Part shown: positions 61,880-64,000 of the stretch, one piece after another
How positions within the stretch are numbered: position 1 is the stretch's first letter
Layout of the letters: every line of letters starts with the position of its first letter
Assembly: GCF_002024165.1 (NCBI RefSeq)
Contig: NZ_MWQN01000002.1
Location: forward strand, 558,001-622,000
Reading direction: 5' to 3'
Length of the DNA stretch: 64,000 nt
DNA from: Embleya scabrispora
GTDB lineage: Bacteria; Actinomycetota; Actinomycetes; Streptomycetales; Streptomycetaceae
Notes under the pieces: model-generated
The model's input: only the letters and a program-made list of their open reading frames with translations
What the model was told of the DNA's origin: nothing
The model's database searches: none
Program-made: the position numbers and the translations under genes

Positions 61880-62899
61880 TCAGCCCGTGGGCACCCCCGA
61901 CGGATCCGCGAGCGCGGCCGGGTCGAGGGGCAACAACCCGCACGCGCGCAGCGTGCCCGCGACGCCGGCCACATCGGCGCCGGCCGCCACCGGCACCGCG
62001 GTACGCACCCGCGGATCGGCGGCCCGCGCGAACGCCCCCAGCACGTCCCGGGCACCGGTCTCCACGAACACCTCGATGCCGCGCTCCCGCAACGTGGTCA
62101 CCGCGTTGCGATAGCGCACCGGGTGCCGCAACTGTCCGACCACGCCGTCGCGCAACTCCCGCTCGTCGGCGTAGTCGCGCCCGAGCAGCGGCGAGTACAC
62201 CGGATAGCGCGGAGCACGGAACCCGACGTCGCCACCGAGGCGACGCCACTCGGTCGCCGCCGACTCGCGCAACCGGTTGTGGAACAGGGTGCGTACGGTC
62301 AGCGGCTTCGAGGCCACCGCCCGCCGCTCGGCCAACGCGGCGAACGTCGCCAACGACTCGTCCGGCCCGGAGACGACCGTGTGCTTCGCCGAGTTGTCAC
62401 ACGCCAGGTCGAGCCCCGGCAACTGCGCCGAACACAGCAGCTCCAGGGTGTGCCCCGGGGCCAGCCGCAGGGTGAGCAGCCCGCCCGGATCGCTGGTGTG
62501 CAGCGTGCAGGCCGCGGCCCGCGCCAGGTACAACCGCGCCCCGTCGCCCGCGGTGAACACCCCGGCCCCGGCCAGCGCCGCCATCTCGCCCAGGCTGTGC
62601 CCGAGCAGCACATCGGGACGGATCCCGAAGTCGCCCTCCAACAACCGGAACGCGGCCAGCGCCCCGGCGTAGATGGCCAGATGCAGGGCCAACTCGTGCC
62701 GATCCATCAACTCGTGCGCGTCCGGCGCGTGGGGATCGACGAGCAGGCGCGACGCCGGCAGGGTGGCCCTGTCGCCCACCGCGTCGTCGACCTCGTCCAG
62801 GGTGTCGCGGACGGCGGGCCGATCCTGGAGCCGGCGCAACGCGCCCGGCACATAGGAGCCAACACCGGGCATGACGATCGCGGTACGTGGCACGCTCAC
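61880..62899 (-). CDS. Stand-alone acyltransferase (FabD/PKS-AT-like)
   Basis: A 339-residue malonyl/acyl-CoA:ACP transacylase-type protein. PGVGS in place of PGQGS, nucleophile Ser102 in LLGHSLGEMAAL, catalytic His207 in TLFHNRL, and PVYSPLLGRDY as in PKS acyltransferases. No ACP or ketosynthase is next to it, and the first loop differs from FabD, so it may serve a PKS elsewhere or have another acyl substrate. GTG 62899 with AAGGGAGAG upstream; a second GTG two codons later is possible. Confidence 0.85.
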   Translation of the reverse strand: MSVPRTAIVMPGVGSYVPGALRRLQDRPAVRDTLDEVDDAVGDRATLPASRLLVDPHAPDAHELMDRHELALHLAIYAGALAAFRLLEGDFGIRPDVLLGHSLGEMAALAGAGVFTAGDGARLYLARAAACTLHTSDPGGLLTLRLAPGHTLELLCSAQLPGLDLACDNSAKHTVVSGPDESLATFAALAERRAVASKPLTVRTLFHNRLRESAATEWRRLGGDVGFRAPRYPVYSPLLGRDYADERELRDGVVGQLRHPVRYRNAVTTLRERGIEVFVETGARDVLGAFARAADPRVRTAVPVAAGADVAGVAGTLRACGLLPLDPAALADPSGVPTG

Positions 62900-63285
62900 G
62901 GAGACTCTCCCTTGACTCGGTGGTCTCTGGCACCAGGAGGCGACTCGCGGGACTCGCGGCAACGGCTGCGCCGCGCGACTCGCGGATCGCCCCCGCTCAT
63001 GGCGGAAGCCCGGGCGCGCGGGTCGGGCGCGGTCCGGGTGGGGCGGTGGGGACGGGGCCGTGGGCGGCGGGTCGGGAATGGAAGACGGCCCAGGGTTCCA
63101 GGAGAGTCGAGCCGGCCCCGCCCCGCAACCGCGCCCCGCGCCGCGACCGTCCCCGGACCCGGTCGCACACAGGCCCGCCGACCGGACCCGAGCCGGCCTC
63201 GGACGGCCCGCGTCGGCCGTTCGGCCGTATGCCATCCGGGTGGCCCCGGACCGCGAGCCGGTCGCCGATTCGAGTGGAGACCGCC
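62900..63285. other. Divergent intergenic region, no gene
   Basis: About 390 bp between divergent genes. GACTCGCGG occurs three times near 62942-62985. No palindrome or clear promoter found. Confidence 0.5.
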
Positions 63286-63825
63286 GTGCGCCCGTCGCCC
63301 ACGCGCGCCCGGGTCGTTGGGCCGAACGTGATCATCCTCCGCCGGGCACTCGCCGCCGGCCTCGTCGCGGCCGCCGTCCTCACCGGATCCGCGGCCGCCG
63401 CCGGGCCGGCCCCCGACACCGGCACCGCGGTCGTGGTGACCGGCGACGACCGCCTCGTGGTGGCGGGCCACGTCGTGGTCCGCCACAACCCCTCCGAACA
63501 CTCCGCCGCGGTCGCGATCGTGCACCCCGGCGACGTACTGACCGTGGCGCACACCTCGACCACCGACGCGGCCGCGGCACCCGACCAGGCCCGTGCGTGG
63601 CTCGCGGTCACCGACCGCCGGAGCGGCGTACACGGCTACGTCCGCCCCGCCGACCTGCCTCCCGCCCCGCCGCGCCCCGCCCCCGCCGCCCCGATCGCGA
63701 CCCAGGCGCCCAGTGCGGCCGCCGCCGAACCGTCGGGCCCGCGCGCGGAACACGAGCCGGAGCCGGCGAGCGTGGATCCGGGAGCCGTGCCGGCCGAGGG
63801 CACCCCTATGCTGACCACGCCATGA
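63286..63825 (+). CDS. Secreted SH3-like domain protein
   Basis: A 179-residue exported protein. Signal peptide about residues 18-40 (LRRALAAGLVAAAVLTGSAA). The domain LVVAGHVVVRHNPSEHSAAV followed by AWLAVTDRRSGVHGYVRPADL resembles a bacterial SH3 domain (x-V-R-x-x-P-S, then G-Y-V). The tail is Pro/Ala/Glu-rich. GTG 63286 has GGAG 7 nt upstream. Confidence 0.7.
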   Translation: MRPSPTRARVVGPNVIILRRALAAGLVAAAVLTGSAAAAGPAPDTGTAVVVTGDDRLVVAGHVVVRHNPSEHSAAVAIVHPGDVLTVAHTSTTDAAAAPDQARAWLAVTDRRSGVHGYVRPADLPPAPPRPAPAAPIATQAPSAAAAEPSGPRAEHEPEPASVDPGAVPAEGTPMLTTP

Positions 63826-63868
63826 CCCGGGCGCCCGGCCCGGCGGCGCGCATACGCGAGGAGTTCGG

Positions 63869-64000
63869 ATGAGGGTCGGCGTCATCGGGTTGGGCGACAT
63901 CGCGGAAAAGGCATACCTGCCCGTCCTCTCGACGCTGCCGGACCTCGACCTGCGGCTGCACACCCGTACGCCCGAGACGCTGCGCCGGATCGCCGCCGCG
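63869..64000 (+). CDS. Gfo/Idh/MocA-family oxidoreductase, N-terminal part (truncated by window edge)
   Basis: First 44 codons of an NAD(P)-dependent sugar-type oxidoreductase: MRVGVIGLGDIAEKAYLPVL is the Rossmann start of the family, followed by LPDLDLRLHTRTPETLRRIA. AGGAG lies 6 nt before the ATG at 63869. The rest lies beyond the right edge. Confidence 0.85.
   Translation, partial: MRVGVIGLGDIAEKAYLPVLSTLPDLDLRLHTRTPETLRRIAAA

Noticed and set aside
63830-63880. 16-codon ORF before the Gfo/Idh/MocA gene, overlapping it by ATGA
   Set aside because: Too short with no ribosome-binding site of its own; chance overlap cannot be excluded.

Overview
This is a very GC-rich actinomycete chromosomal segment. 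Evidence: many GTG/TTG starts, GTGA/ATGA stop-start overlaps, an MEP-pathway IspG, a SpoIIE/PAS/GAF phosphatase, a class F sortase, remnants of a mycothiol-dependent enzyme family, and a DUF2637 plasmid-spread protein. A Streptomycetaceae host is most likely; the species cannot be told from the sequence. No rRNA, tRNA, CRISPR array or insertion sequence was recognised.

Layout. 1-562: start of a Tat-exported phosphocholine-type phospholipase C, running off the left edge. 3263-9282 (minus): a tightly overlapping catabolic operon (gamma, ferredoxin, alpha and beta subunits of a four-subunit 2-oxoacid:ferredoxin oxidoreductase, D-2-hydroxyacid dehydrogenase, cupin, acyl-CoA ligase) with a good promoter and a divergent TetR gene. 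10549-11718: IspG. 13660-18311: plasmid-like island (ParA, a DNA-binding partner, two copies of a perfect palindrome that may be a centromere, and a DUF2637/SpdB-like membrane protein). 19189-26714: SDR, a broken mycothiol-enzyme gene, secreted proteins, Nudix, LtrA. 26829-30151: MMPL exporter and divergent TetR with two near-identical operators. 30181-35411: small regulators and enzymes (DeoR/HAD, YceI/MarR, nucleotidyltransferase, PrmC-like). 35925-38066: large non-coding repeat region (six ~207-bp units in two opposed arrays, then four copies of a 24-mer). 38115-44741: terpene-synthase-like protein with altered metal motifs, a second-type NAD ligase, MFS/ArsR-like pair, DUF2071. 44941-45570: minisatellite of ~38-bp units. 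46733-53517: sugar module (PfkB kinase, LacI, YihS-like isomerase; divergent FrcA/FrcC/FrcB-type ABC importer) with two matching LacI-type operators. 53752-58515: a cassette for a small cysteine-rich peptide. 58709-62899: sortase, wall/membrane protein, SpoIIE phosphatase, stand-alone acyltransferase. 63286-64000: secreted SH3-like protein and the start of a Gfo/Idh/MocA oxidoreductase.

The most interesting item is a 53-codon gene at 58354-58515 (minus). It has a strong ribosome-binding site, its own promoter and a following hairpin, and encodes a leader ending in an AxA site followed by a Tyr-rich core with six cysteines in a C-C-CC-C-C (knottin/conotoxin-like) order. It lies directly upstream of MauE-like and TlpA-like redox proteins, an ABC exporter and an S26 signal peptidase that overlap one another by 1-4 nt. 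Together they look like a dedicated system for making, oxidising, exporting and cleaving a disulfide-rich peptide. The second is the possible new partition system with the palindrome GAGTCCAATTGGACTC.
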